From NCBI GenBank assembly GCA_002839995.1, contig PGZC01000021.1, positions 1 through 50,590 of the forward strand: a DNA stretch of 50,590 nucleotides. The letters are read 5' to 3'. This document shows positions 9,788 through 18,084 of this stretch, piece after piece. The notes under the pieces were generated by a model. The model saw nothing but the letters and a program-made list of their open reading frames with translations, did not search any database and was not told where the DNA came from. The position numbers were made by a program, and so were the translations under genes. Each line of letters opens with the position of its first letter. Positions within the stretch are counted from its first letter, which is position 1. The DNA is from Gammaproteobacteria bacterium HGW-Gammaproteobacteria-4 (GTDB lineage: Bacteria > Pseudomonadota > Gammaproteobacteria > Xanthomonadales > Xanthomonadaceae).

Positions 9788-11079
9788 GCACGCCCGCGCA
9801 CACGATACCATCCGAACAATCCCGAACCTTGCCGCTGGCGCAGCGGCTGGCCCGAACTGCCGTACACAGCCGCCTTGCGGGATTGTGCGGTGAATTGATC
9901 ATGCACGACTCCATGGGATGTACCCGACTCGGGCGACCGGACCCGGCGTCCGATGCACCTGCCGCCGTGAGCGTGTACGTCGCCGACCCGGACTTTTACC
10001 GCCAGGTCGCGTTCAATGGCAGCGTCGGCGCCGGCGAGGCGTACATGGACGGCCGCTGGAATTGCTCCGATCTGGTTGCACTGGTTCGTCTGCTGGTACG
10101 CAATCGCGACCTGCTCGATTCGATGGAAGGCGGCAGTGCGCGTATCGGTGGCTGGCTGCTGAAGGCGTGGCACGGCCTGCGCCGCAATACCCGTTCCGGT
10201 GCACGTCGCAACGTCGCCGCACACTACGACCTTGGCAATCCGTTGTTCCGCCTGTTTCTCGACGAAAATCTGATGTACTCCTCGGCGATATTCGCGAGCG
10301 ATGCCGAGTCGCTGGAAGTCGCTGCGACGCGCAAACTGGCGCGCATCTGCGCGAAACTGGATTTGCGCAGCGACGACCACGTTGTCGAAATCGGTTCGGG
10401 CTGGGGCGGCTTTGCCCTTTACTCCGCCAGCCATTACGGCTGTCGCGTAACCACGACCACGATTTCGCGCGAACAATTCGAGCTGACCAAGGCGCGTGTC
10501 GAGAATGCCGGCCTGGCCGACAGGGTGACCGTGCTTTTCGAGGACTACCGAGCATTGACAGGGCAGTTCGACAAACTGGTTTCCATTGAAATGGTGGAGG
10601 CGATCGGCCACCAGTATCTGGATACCTACTTTCGAAAATGCGCGGATCTGCTCAAACCCGAGGGGCTGGCACTGATCCAGGCGATCACGATCGAGGATCG
10701 TCGCTACCGGCAGGCACTCGCGTCGGTCGACTTCATCAAGCACCACATATTCCCCGGCAGCTTCATTCCGTGCGTCAGCGCCCTGGTCGGCAGTTCGGCG
10801 CGACAATCCGATCTGCGCCTGATCAACCTGGAAGACATCGGCCCAAGCTACGCCATGACCCTGCGGCAGTGGCGACAACGGTTCCTCGCGCAGCGCGACT
10901 CGGTTCGCGCCTTGAGTTACGACACGCGCTTCGAGCGGATGTGGGAGTTCTATCTGGCGTATTGCGAAGGTGGCTTTATCGAACGCTCCATCGGCAATGT
11001 GCAGATGATGTTCGCACGCCCGGGCAACCGCCGGATGGAGTTTGTACCGCAACCGACGCTCGGCATGGTTCGACGATGA
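9784..11079 (+). CDS. cfa: cyclopropane-fatty-acyl-phospholipid synthase (SAM-dependent)
   Basis: Predicted to transfer a methyl(ene) group from SAM to the double bond of membrane phospholipid acyl chains, giving cyclopropane or methyl-branched products. The 431-residue protein has an N-terminal lipid-binding region (about 1-145). The methyltransferase domain follows with HYDLGNPLFRLFLDENLMYS, the SAM loop VVEIGSGWGGFALY (200-213) and SIEMVEAIGHQYL. The conserved FPGSFIPCVSAL region holds the Cys typical of the family. ATGA-type overlaps join it to DUF1365 upstream and DUF2878 downstream. It could instead be an acyl C-methylase of the UfaM type; sequence alone does not separate the two. Confidence 0.92.
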   Translation: MSTPAHTIPSEQSRTLPLAQRLARTAVHSRLAGLCGELIMHDSMGCTRLGRPDPASDAPAAVSVYVADPDFYRQVAFNGSVGAGEAYMDGRWNCSDLVALVRLLVRNRDLLDSMEGGSARIGGWLLKAWHGLRRNTRSGARRNVAAHYDLGNPLFRLFLDENLMYSSAIFASDAESLEVAATRKLARICAKLDLRSDDHVVEIGSGWGGFALYSASHYGCRVTTTTISREQFELTKARVENAGLADRVTVLFEDYRALTGQFDKLVSIEMVEAIGHQYLDTYFRKCADLLKPEGLALIQAITIEDRRYRQALASVDFIKHHIFPGSFIPCVSALVGSSARQSDLRLINLEDIGPSYAMTLRQWRQRFLAQRDSVRALSYDTRFERMWEFYLAYCEGGFIERSIGNVQMMFARPGNRRMEFVPQPTLGMVRR

Positions 11080-11636
11080 GTCGCGCCATTGCCAACGCGC
11101 TTGGATTCCAGATCGTCTGGTTCTCGACCGTGGCTGGCGTCGGGCACGGACTGCCCTGGGCAGGGCCTTTGGCTGCAATCGTGTTCGCTGCATGGGTGCT
11201 CAGCGACAAAACCACACGGTCGGCCGACGTCTGGCTGTTGCTGCGCGCGCTGCCAATCGGGTATATGACCGACTGTGTCTGGGTCGCCAGCGGCTCGATC
11301 CGCTTCGCCGAACCATGGCCGGCGCAACCGTTCGCACCGATCTGGATACTTGCCTTGTGGGTCGGCTTGATCCTGAGCATCAATCATTCGCTGGTCTTCC
11401 TGCATCAGCGCCCCTGGCTCGCCATGTTGCTGGGCGCAGTATCCGGCCCGATCGCCTATTACGGCGCAAGCCGCGGGTTTTCCGCCGCCGCGTTCGAGAT
11501 TGGGTTTTCAACGATGATGTGGATCCTCGCAATCACATGGGCAGCACTGCTGCCGCTGCTGCTCGCCATGAGCGCGCACTATCGCCGCACACTGGCGATT
11601 GGCGCAGCGCCGATCGCAACCGGAGAACGTCAATGA
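11076..11636 (+). CDS. DUF2878 integral membrane protein
   Basis: A 186-residue, very hydrophobic protein with about five predicted membrane segments (roughly residues 5-20, 28-42, 88-106, 114-130 and 140-165). It matches the DUF2878 family by its context between cfa and DUF1295 and by features such as the N-terminal NALGFQIVWF stretch. No catalytic residues are recognisable. It overlaps both neighbours by four bases, so it is translated as part of the lipid operon. An accessory membrane role, such as anchoring or substrate presentation, is inference only. Confidence 0.8.
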   Translation: MSRAIANALGFQIVWFSTVAGVGHGLPWAGPLAAIVFAAWVLSDKTTRSADVWLLLRALPIGYMTDCVWVASGSIRFAEPWPAQPFAPIWILALWVGLILSINHSLVFLHQRPWLAMLLGAVSGPIAYYGASRGFSAAAFEIGFSTMMWILAITWAALLPLLLAMSAHYRRTLAIGAAPIATGERQ

Positions 11637-12418
11637 TCGCGCATTTGATGTGGATATGGCTCGTCAGCTCCCTGGTGATGGTCGTAACCTGGGCGTGGTG
11701 TTGGCGAATCAACAACGCCGGCTATGTGGACGTGGTGTGGGCAATGCTGATGGCAATCGCAGCGCTGTACATCGGACTGGTCGGAGATGGCGCACCATTG
11801 CCGCGCGGGCTGGTCGCAATGTTTGGCAGTGTCTGGGGCGCACGCCTCTGCCTTCACCTGCTGCTCCGGGTACTGCACGAGCCCGAAGACGGACGTTATC
11901 GCAACCTGCGCGCGCACTGGCAAGGCGATCAATTCAAGTTCTTTCTGTTCTTTCAGAGTCAGTCGCTTTTCGTGGTGTTGTTCTCGGTGCCGCTACTGGC
12001 TGCCGCCAGCAACCAATTTCACGGCTTCAACCAGTGGACGATTGCGGCAATCGCGGTGTGGTTTTCGTCGTTGCTGGGAGAATCCATCGCAGACCGGCAA
12101 CTGGCCAGGTTCCGCGAAAATCCGGAAAACCGCGGAACCACCTGTCGCACCGGCCTTTGGGCCTGGTCGCGCCACCCCAACTATTTTTTCGAATGGCTGC
12201 ACTGGTTCGCTTACGTACTGCTGGCAATAGGGTCGCCATGGCAAGGCATCGCCTGGCTGGGGCCGGTGATGATGCTGCTGTTCCTGTATCGAGTCACCGG
12301 CATCCCCTACAGCGAGGCGCAGGCACTGCGATCGCGCGGCGACGATTACGCGCGCTATCAACGCCAGGTCAGTGCGTTTTTCCCGTGGCCGCCCACTGCG
12401 CAAAGGAATACTCCGTGA
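11633..12418 (+). CDS. DUF1295 membrane protein (steroid 5-alpha-reductase-like fold)
   Basis: A 261-residue multi-span membrane protein of the DUF1295 family, which is related to NADPH-dependent steroid 5-alpha reductases and isoprenylcysteine methyltransferases. The C-terminal signature is present: LARFRENPENRGTTCRTGLW followed by WSRHPNYFFEW and YSEAQALRSRGDDYARYQ. These regions bind the nicotinamide or SAM cofactor in the wider superfamily. In the operon it could reduce an unsaturated lipid intermediate. The ATG overlaps the DUF2878 stop, and its own TGA overlaps the GTG of the following methyltransferase. Confidence 0.85.
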   Translation: MIAHLMWIWLVSSLVMVVTWAWCWRINNAGYVDVVWAMLMAIAALYIGLVGDGAPLPRGLVAMFGSVWGARLCLHLLLRVLHEPEDGRYRNLRAHWQGDQFKFFLFFQSQSLFVVLFSVPLLAAASNQFHGFNQWTIAAIAVWFSSLLGESIADRQLARFRENPENRGTTCRTGLWAWSRHPNYFFEWLHWFAYVLLAIGSPWQGIAWLGPVMMLLFLYRVTGIPYSEAQALRSRGDDYARYQRQVSAFFPWPPTAQRNTP

Positions 12419-13446
12419 ACTTGATCGACGCAGCCGAACGACGTTTGATTCCCGACTCCGTGCTTCGATTGGGCATTCGCCGCCAGTGCGCGCAACGACT
12501 TCGCGACGAGCACGACAATGATGTTGAAGGCGCCGACCGGAGTTATTCGCAGCTGCTGCACGAGTTGCGCAACAGCGCGATCGCCATCGAAACCGATGCC
12601 GCAAACGCTCAGCACTACGAACTACCGGCGCGATTCTTCGAGCTGTGTCTGGGCGAGCAACTCAAATACAGCGCCTGCTATTACCCGCGCGGCGACGAAA
12701 CCCTGGATCAAGCCGAGCGCGCCATGCTGGCCCTGTATGGCGAGCGCGCGCAACTGGTCGATGGACAGGATGTCCTGGAATTGGGCTGCGGCTGGGGCTC
12801 GTTCACGCTATGGATGGCCGAGCCCTTTCCGCGATCGCGAATCACTGCCGTCTCCAACTCGCATTCGCAGCGCGCCTATATTCTGGGTCAGGCGCAAGCA
12901 CGCGGTCTGGCGAATATTCGCGTGATCACCTGCGATGTGAACGTGCTGGACTTGCCGGCGGACAGCTTCGATCGTGTGGTTTCGGTGGAAATGTTCGAGC
13001 ATGTACGCAATTACGAGAAGTTACTCGCCAACATCAGTCGCTGGCTGCGCCGCGACGGCCAGCTGTTCGTCCACATATTTTGTCATCGCAACCGGATGTA
13101 CCGGTTCGAGACCGATGGCGACGACAACTGGATGGGGCGGCATTTCTTTACCGGCGGCCTGATGCCCGCAGCGGATACGCTGCTCCACTTCCAACAATCG
13201 CTGCTGCTTCAGCAGCGCTGGTTGCTGTCGGGGGCGCATTACCGCAATACCGCCAATCACTGGCTGCAAAATCAGGATCGTCACCATGACGAAGTGCGAT
13301 CGGTGCTCGCGTCGGCGTACGGCGCCGACAACGCCGCGCTATGGGTTCAGCGCTGGCGCATGTTCTGGATGGCCTGTGCCGAGTTGTTCGGCTACGAAAA
13401 CGGCAACCAGTGGGGCGTCGCCCACTACCGATTCAGCAGGCGCTGA
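12415..13446 (+). CDS. SAM-dependent methyltransferase, Cfa/CNMT-like
   Basis: A 343-residue class I methyltransferase starting at a GTG that overlaps the DUF1295 stop. It has LKYSACYYPRGDETLDQAE (about 83-101), the SAM loop VLELGCGWGSFTLW (120-133) and VVSVEMFEHVRNYE. It is related to cyclopropane synthases but lacks their N-terminal lipid-binding domain. Overall it resembles the bacterial relatives of plant coclaurine N-methyltransferase. Having this enzyme as well as Cfa in one operon suggests two different C1 transfers, or one on the acyl chain and one on a head group or amine. The substrate is unknown. The 3' end overlaps the converging gene by 14 bases. Confidence 0.86.
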   Translation: MNLIDAAERRLIPDSVLRLGIRRQCAQRLRDEHDNDVEGADRSYSQLLHELRNSAIAIETDAANAQHYELPARFFELCLGEQLKYSACYYPRGDETLDQAERAMLALYGERAQLVDGQDVLELGCGWGSFTLWMAEPFPRSRITAVSNSHSQRAYILGQAQARGLANIRVITCDVNVLDLPADSFDRVVSVEMFEHVRNYEKLLANISRWLRRDGQLFVHIFCHRNRMYRFETDGDDNWMGRHFFTGGLMPAADTLLHFQQSLLLQQRWLLSGAHYRNTANHWLQNQDRHHDEVRSVLASAYGADNAALWVQRWRMFWMACAELFGYENGNQWGVAHYRFSRR

Positions 13447-13843
13447 CGGCCTTGGTATCGCAGGCCGCGTCCTCTGCCGCATTCGCCGCCGGTTCGACAG
13501 ACGCGGCAGCCGGCTTGCCCTTCGCGACGCGAATGCCGCGCGACTTCATCCACGCATCGAACTCGGCCGCGGTGAAACGCGCACCGGCGTTGAAGCGATA
13601 AGGGCTGTTGTCGTAGGCCGTCTTCGGCACGTATGTGGCGTCCGTAGTCGCTGCCGCGGCGGATGCCTGCACCTGGTGGACGGGGGGCGCCGCTTCACTC
13701 GCGGGCGCAGCAGCCCGGTCCTGGGCTGGCCGCAGCGTTTCCGAAACCGGCGCGACCTGATCCGCTGCAATCGCACCCGATGGCAGCAGCAGGCTCAGCA
13801 ACAGCGGGGCAAACAATCCAGTGGCACGATGCAGTGCGATCAT
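13433..13843 (-). CDS. small secreted hypothetical protein
   Basis: A 136-residue protein that I do not recognise as a named family. It has a signal peptide (ATGLFAPLLLSLLLPSGAIA, cleavage near residue 27), an Ala/Pro-rich low-complexity middle, and a more conserved-looking C-terminal part with RFNAGARFTAAEFDAWMKSR. Two cysteines occur near the C terminus and could form a disulfide. The ATG at 13843 is preferred because GGAG lies nine bases upstream; the frame is open a little further. It is the last minus-strand gene before the lipid operon, with which it converges. Confidence 0.6.
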   Translation of the reverse strand: MIALHRATGLFAPLLLSLLLPSGAIAADQVAPVSETLRPAQDRAAAPASEAAPPVHQVQASAAAATTDATYVPKTAYDNSPYRFNAGARFTAAEFDAWMKSRGIRVAKGKPAAASVEPAANAAEDAACDTKAVSAC

Positions 13844-13913
13844 GACAACCATCTCCAATCCGCAGGCCCCTGAGGCGTCGAGTGTAGGTGGTCGCGTGCG
13901 TGCCGCGCAATGA

Positions 13914-13941
13914 AAAAGGCCCGGCTTGCGCCGGGCCTTTT
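13914..13941 (-). terminator. rho-independent terminator of the OmpA-family gene
   Basis: A perfect 12-bp stem (AAAAGGCCCGGC / GCCGGGCCTTTT) with a 4-base loop lies 21 bases past the stop codon. On the minus strand the right arm runs into a T-stretch. It would also work in the plus direction, but no plus-strand gene reads into it. Confidence 0.9.
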
Positions 13942-13962
13942 CCGCAAAACGTGAACTGGAAC

Positions 13963-15060
13963 TCAGTTCTGGACGTTCAGCTCGGTGCGACGGTTGCGTG
14001 CACGCCCATCACTGCTGTCGTTGCTGTCGATCGGACGGGACTCACCGTAACCGTTCGGACCTACCAACTGCGCCGCCGACGCACCGTGCGCAATCAGGTA
14101 GTCATAAGCCGCCTTGGCGCGACGCTCGGACAAGCCCTGATTGTAAACTTCGGCGCCGATGGAATCGGTGTGACCGGCCACTTCGACCTTCAGTTGCGGG
14201 TACTTGCTGAGCACGGACGCTGCCTCGTCAAGAATGGCCGCCGATTCCGGGCGCAGGGTGGCCTTGTCGAAATCATAGTTGACGCCACGCAGGTCGATGG
14301 TGAGGGCCACCGGGCAACCATCCGGGCCAATGGCCTGACCCGCCTGCGAGGTTGGGCACTTGTCTTCGCAGTTGTTGACCCCGTCGCCATCGTCGTCGAG
14401 CTGATCGCAGGTCGGAGCCGGCGGCGGCGGCGGCGGAAGCGGTGCAGCCTTGACCGGTGCGGGTGCCGGTTTGGCGACTTCGCCGAAGCGATACAGCACG
14501 TTGATGCCTACGCCAAACTCGGTAAAGAAGTCGCTACGCGGCGACGCGGCACTCTCGTCGTTGTTGTCGAACCGACCACGCACTTCGGTGCGAATCGCCC
14601 AATGTCCATAGTTGGCCTGCAAGCCCGCACCAACGTGATACTCGACATTGTTGCCGCTGATCTGCGCCGGTGAATTGGGATTGTTGATCAACTCAAACTC
14701 TTCGGCATGGTGCAGGACACCGGCGCCGGCAAGCAGATAGGGGTTCCAACTGCGCCCGTCCTGGATAAAGTGATAGCGACCATCCAGCGATACACCGTAG
14801 TTGGTGAACAGCAGATCACTACCACTCTTCTGCGGGTTCATGTAGTTGAACTCGGCATCCAGCGAAAAATTACGGCTGAAGAACCGGCCCACACCGAACT
14901 GCAAACCAAACGTGGTATCGCTTGTTTCTCGATCATTGTCGAGATTCCACAGCGTAGCGCCGGTGCTTGCATACCAGCGATCATCGTATTCTTGCGCGAC
15001 AGCAACGCTCGAAAACACCAAGGCGCTCAGCACCGCACCACAAAGTAGCTTCTTGTTCAT
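13963..15060 (-). CDS. OmpA-family outer membrane protein
   Basis: Outer-membrane beta-barrel linked to peptidoglycan. The 365-residue product has a signal peptide (MNKKLLCGAVLSALVFSSVA) and an eight-strand OmpA-like barrel to about residue 195. A proline-rich hinge and a calcium-binding type thrombospondin-3 repeat (DDDGDGVNNCEDKCP) follow. The C-terminal OmpA domain includes YDFDKATLRPE, VAGHTDSIG and LSERRAKAAYDYLI, the peptidoglycan-binding motif. The start at 15060 follows a GGAGC ribosome-binding site. A strong terminator follows the gene. No neighbour appears to share its transcript. Confidence 0.93.
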   Translation of the reverse strand: MNKKLLCGAVLSALVFSSVAVAQEYDDRWYASTGATLWNLDNDRETSDTTFGLQFGVGRFFSRNFSLDAEFNYMNPQKSGSDLLFTNYGVSLDGRYHFIQDGRSWNPYLLAGAGVLHHAEEFELINNPNSPAQISGNNVEYHVGAGLQANYGHWAIRTEVRGRFDNNDESAASPRSDFFTEFGVGINVLYRFGEVAKPAPAPVKAAPLPPPPPPAPTCDQLDDDGDGVNNCEDKCPTSQAGQAIGPDGCPVALTIDLRGVNYDFDKATLRPESAAILDEAASVLSKYPQLKVEVAGHTDSIGAEVYNQGLSERRAKAAYDYLIAHGASAAQLVGPNGYGESRPIDSNDSSDGRARNRRTELNVQN

Positions 15061-15256
15061 GTTTTGCTCCATTTCGTTGCGACCGTTCGGGGGAGGCGCG
15101 TCCAGCAGCGGGCCAATAATGACACCGCTGCAAAACTCCGCGTACAGCATATCTTCCTGAATGTGACGGCAACGTTAACGAAAATCTAACGCCGTTGTGA
15201 CACTGGCGCCAGGCCGCGCACAGACCGCCACCGAAAGAGCCGGCGCTGGCCGGTGG

Positions 15257-16705
15257 TCAAAGCGCAAAAAGATCCATCAGCCGTGGCACCGGCGTGGCCT
15301 CAAACCGGGCCGGATCCCGCGCAAGTTCCAGAATCTGATCAACCCGATGCGCCGGCAGGTGACCGCGCAGCGCCGATTCGAATTTTTGCAGCAGTACCGG
15401 GATGCCCTCACCGCGTCGGTTGCGATGTCCGATCGGGTAGTCGATCGAGACTTTCCCGGTCGCGGTGCCGTCGGTGAAAAACACCTGCACCGAGTTGCCG
15501 ATATAACGCTTCTCCGGGTCGAAATAGTCCGTGGTGAACTGCGGATTTTCGCTGACCTGCATCTTGGCGCGCAACGCGTCGATGCGCGGATCGGCCGCCA
15601 CCGCGTCGCCGTAGTCGTCGGCGTTCAGACGACCGAAGATCAACGGCACCGCAACCATGTACTGGATGCAGTGGTCGCGATCGGCATAGTTCGCCAACGG
15701 CCCGGTCTTGTCGATGATGCGGGCACCTGCTTCCTGGGTTTCGATCACGATCCGCTCGACCTGGTCGAGTTTCGGCGCCACCTCGGCATGCAATTTCATT
15801 GCGCACTCCACCGCGGTCTGTGCATGGAACTCGGCCGGAAAGCTGATCTTGAACAGCACGTTTTCCATCACATAGCTGCCAAACGGCCGCTCGAACTCGA
15901 ACGCCTTGCCCTTGAAGGCGACATCGTAAAAGCCCCAGGTCCTGGCGCTCAATGCACTCGGATAACCGACACAGCCCTTGACCGCGTTGAGGGCATGGGT
16001 CACCGCGCGGCGACAGGCGTCGCCGGCAGCCCAGCTCTTGCGCGGGCCGGCATTGGGGGCGTGGCGATAGGTGCGCAGCGCGCCGTTGTCGATCCAGCTG
16101 TGCGATACGGCGTTGATGATCTGCTCGCGGTTACCGCCCAGCATGTGCGTCGCCACCGCGGTGGAGGCCAGACGGACCAGAATCACATGGTCCAGGCCAA
16201 CCCGGTTGAAGCTGTTCTTCAGCGCATAGCAACCCTGGATTTCATGCGCCTTGATCGCGTAAGCAAGCACGTCGCGCACGCTCAGCGCCTTGCCGCCTTC
16301 AGCAGCCGGCTTGCGCGACAGATAGTCGGCCACCGCCAGAATGGTGCCGAGGTTGTCCGAAGGATGCCCCCACTCGGCTGCCAGCCAGGTGTCGTTGAAA
16401 TCGAGCCAGCGCATCTGCACGCCGATGTTGTAGGCGGCCTGCACCGGGTCCAGTTGATGCGCGGTGCCGGGCACGCGGGCTCCACCTTTCATGTCCGCGC
16501 CCGGAACCAGCGGCCCGAGATGCTTGACGCATTCGGGATGCTTCATCGCCAGCATCGCACAGGCCAGCGAATCCATCAGCATGTAGCGTGCGGTCTGGAA
16601 TGCTTCGCTCGAATTCAGATGATAGTCGGCAACGTAATCGGCGATCGCGGCCATTTCGGGGTCTGGGTCGGGCCGCTGCGCGGAGCGGATGTCGTGCTGG
16701 CTCAT
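15257..16705 (-). CDS. prpD: 2-methylcitrate dehydratase PrpD (MmgE/PrpD family)
   Basis: Predicted dehydratase converting 2-methylcitrate to cis-methylaconitate in propionate catabolism. The 482-residue length is almost that of E. coli PrpD. Visible family features are DSLACAMLAMKHPEC, WLDFNDTWLAAEWGHPSDN (the active-site region) and GNREQIINAVSHSWIDNGALR. The usual partners prpB, prpC and acnD are not in the window, so the pathway is either split or the substrate differs within the MmgE/PrpD family. A LacI-type regulator gene diverges from it, but the intergenic region between them also holds a 164-bp inverted-repeat element. Confidence 0.9.
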   Translation of the reverse strand: MSQHDIRSAQRPDPDPEMAAIADYVADYHLNSSEAFQTARYMLMDSLACAMLAMKHPECVKHLGPLVPGADMKGGARVPGTAHQLDPVQAAYNIGVQMRWLDFNDTWLAAEWGHPSDNLGTILAVADYLSRKPAAEGGKALSVRDVLAYAIKAHEIQGCYALKNSFNRVGLDHVILVRLASTAVATHMLGGNREQIINAVSHSWIDNGALRTYRHAPNAGPRKSWAAGDACRRAVTHALNAVKGCVGYPSALSARTWGFYDVAFKGKAFEFERPFGSYVMENVLFKISFPAEFHAQTAVECAMKLHAEVAPKLDQVERIVIETQEAGARIIDKTGPLANYADRDHCIQYMVAVPLIFGRLNADDYGDAVAADPRIDALRAKMQVSENPQFTTDYFDPEKRYIGNSVQVFFTDGTATGKVSIDYPIGHRNRRGEGIPVLLQKFESALRGHLPAHRVDQILELARDPARFEATPVPRLMDLFAL

Positions 16706-16813
16706 GTCAAATCCGGTTTTGGTAGGGGTCAGCCTGCCATTTTGCCAGATCGGCCAGCGCTCCGAGAATCCAACCGCCGCGAAACCCGCTTAACGTGCTA
16801 AAAATAGCCTTTG

Positions 16814-16977
16814 GGATGCTCTGAACAACCGCCATCCGCCGTCATTGTGAGCGTTCAAGCCTTTAGCCGCGAGGCCGAAGGCCGTGGCGGGAAGCAATCC
16901 AGCTCTTTGTCTTCCCGAGCATTTCTGGATTGCCGCGTCGCTTCGCTCCTCGCAATGACAGCTTGTTCAGAGCATCC
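16814..16977. mobile_element. 164-bp MITE-like element, copy 1
   Basis: A non-coding element with perfect 15-bp terminal inverted repeats (GGATGCTCTGAACAA and its complement) and a second inner inverted pair around GTCATTG-GAG / CTCGCAATGAC. It is flanked directly by TTTG at 16810-16813 and TTTG at 16978-16981, a candidate target duplication. It lies in the divergent gap between prpD and the LacI-type regulator; the rest of that 345-base gap shows no gene. A near-identical element of the same length lies at 39417-39580. Confidence 0.8.
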
Positions 16978-17050
16978 TTTGCGACCCGACCGCCCGGATT
17001 CACGGGTGTATTCGTGCGGGCAGTAGTCGTTTCCTACCGCGAGTGAGCGC

Positions 17051-18076
17051 ATGAAGGGCAAACCCACCTCGTTCGATATCGCTTATCAGGCCGGCGTGTC
17101 GCAATCGACGGTTTCGCGCGCGTTGCGCAACAGCCCGCTGGTCAGCGCCGAGACGCGCAAGCGGATTCAGGAAATCGCCCGCGAACTGCACTACACCGTC
17201 GACAAGAACGCTTCCAGCCTGCGCACCCAACACCCCGGCACACTGGCGCTGCTGTTTTTTGAGGACCCCAGCCCCGACGAATCGCAGATCAACCCGTTCT
17301 TCCTGTCGATGCTCGGCTCGATCACCCGCGCCTGTGCGAAGCAGGGCTACGACCTGCTGATTTCGTTCCAGCAACTTTCCAAGGACTGGCACGCCGATTT
17401 CCGCGACAGCAACAAGGCCGATGGCATCATCCTGCTCGGCTACGGTGACTACCTCAGCTACCGTAGCAAGCTGGAAAAACTGGTCGAACAGGGCACCCCG
17501 TTCGTGCGCTGGGGGGCGGTCGAGACGGATCAACCCGGCTTGTCGATCGGCTGCGACAACTACCAGGGCGGCGCGGCGATCACCACCCATCTGCTCGGAC
17601 TGGGGCGACGCCAGATCGCGTTTCTGGGCACCGCATCGGGGCACTACCCGGAGTTCGCCGAGCGTTACCATGGCTACGCCGACACCTTGCAGCGGCAAGG
17701 CGGGAAAGTCGATCCGGATTTGCAGGTAGACGCATTCAGCGCCCAGCAATCGGGTTACGACGCGGCGACCACGCTGCTCGCACGCAGCACGCCGTTCGAT
17801 GCCATCTTCGCGGCCAGCGACCTGATCGCCATTGGCGCCATGCAGGCGCTGAGCGAACGCGGCATCCGCATTCCCGAACAGGTGTCGGTCGCCGGGTTCG
17901 ACGACATCCCGATGGCCAGCTGCGTCAACCCGTCGCTGACCACCGCCAGTCAGGACACCAAGCGCGCCGGCGAACTGCTGGTCACCAGCCTGCTCAAGCG
18001 GATCAATGGCGAGTGCATCGAAAGCGCCATGTATCCGGTGCAACTGATCGTGCGGAGGTCCTGCGGTGCGCGCTGA
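17051..18076 (+). CDS. LacI-family transcriptional regulator
   Basis: DNA-binding regulator of 341 residues. The N-terminal helix-turn-helix and hinge occupy about residues 5-60 ([20 protein letters not shown], then [11 protein letters not shown]). A periplasmic-binding-protein-like effector domain follows, with the dimer-core motif [19 protein letters not shown] and [12 protein letters not shown] near the C terminus. The effector is not predictable; the family usually senses sugars. It is divergent from prpD and convergent with flgL, with only eight bases between the two stops, so its target may lie elsewhere. Confidence 0.9.
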   Translation: MKGKPTSFDIAYQAGVSQSTVSRALRNSPLVSAETRKRIQEIARELHYTVDKNASSLRTQHPGTLALLFFEDPSPDESQINPFFLSMLGSITRACAKQGYDLLISFQQLSKDWHADFRDSNKADGIILLGYGDYLSYRSKLEKLVEQGTPFVRWGAVETDQPGLSIGCDNYQGGAAITTHLLGLGRRQIAFLGTASGHYPEFAERYHGYADTLQRQGGKVDPDLQVDAFSAQQSGYDAATTLLARSTPFDAIFAASDLIAIGAMQALSERGIRIPEQVSVAGFDDIPMASCVNPSLTTASQDTKRAGELLVTSLLKRINGECIESAMYPVQLIVRRSCGAR

Positions 18077-18084
18077 ACCGGCGA

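Noticed and set aside
15197-16801. 534-codon plus-strand open frame
   Set aside because: Entirely antisense to prpD, which has family length and motifs.
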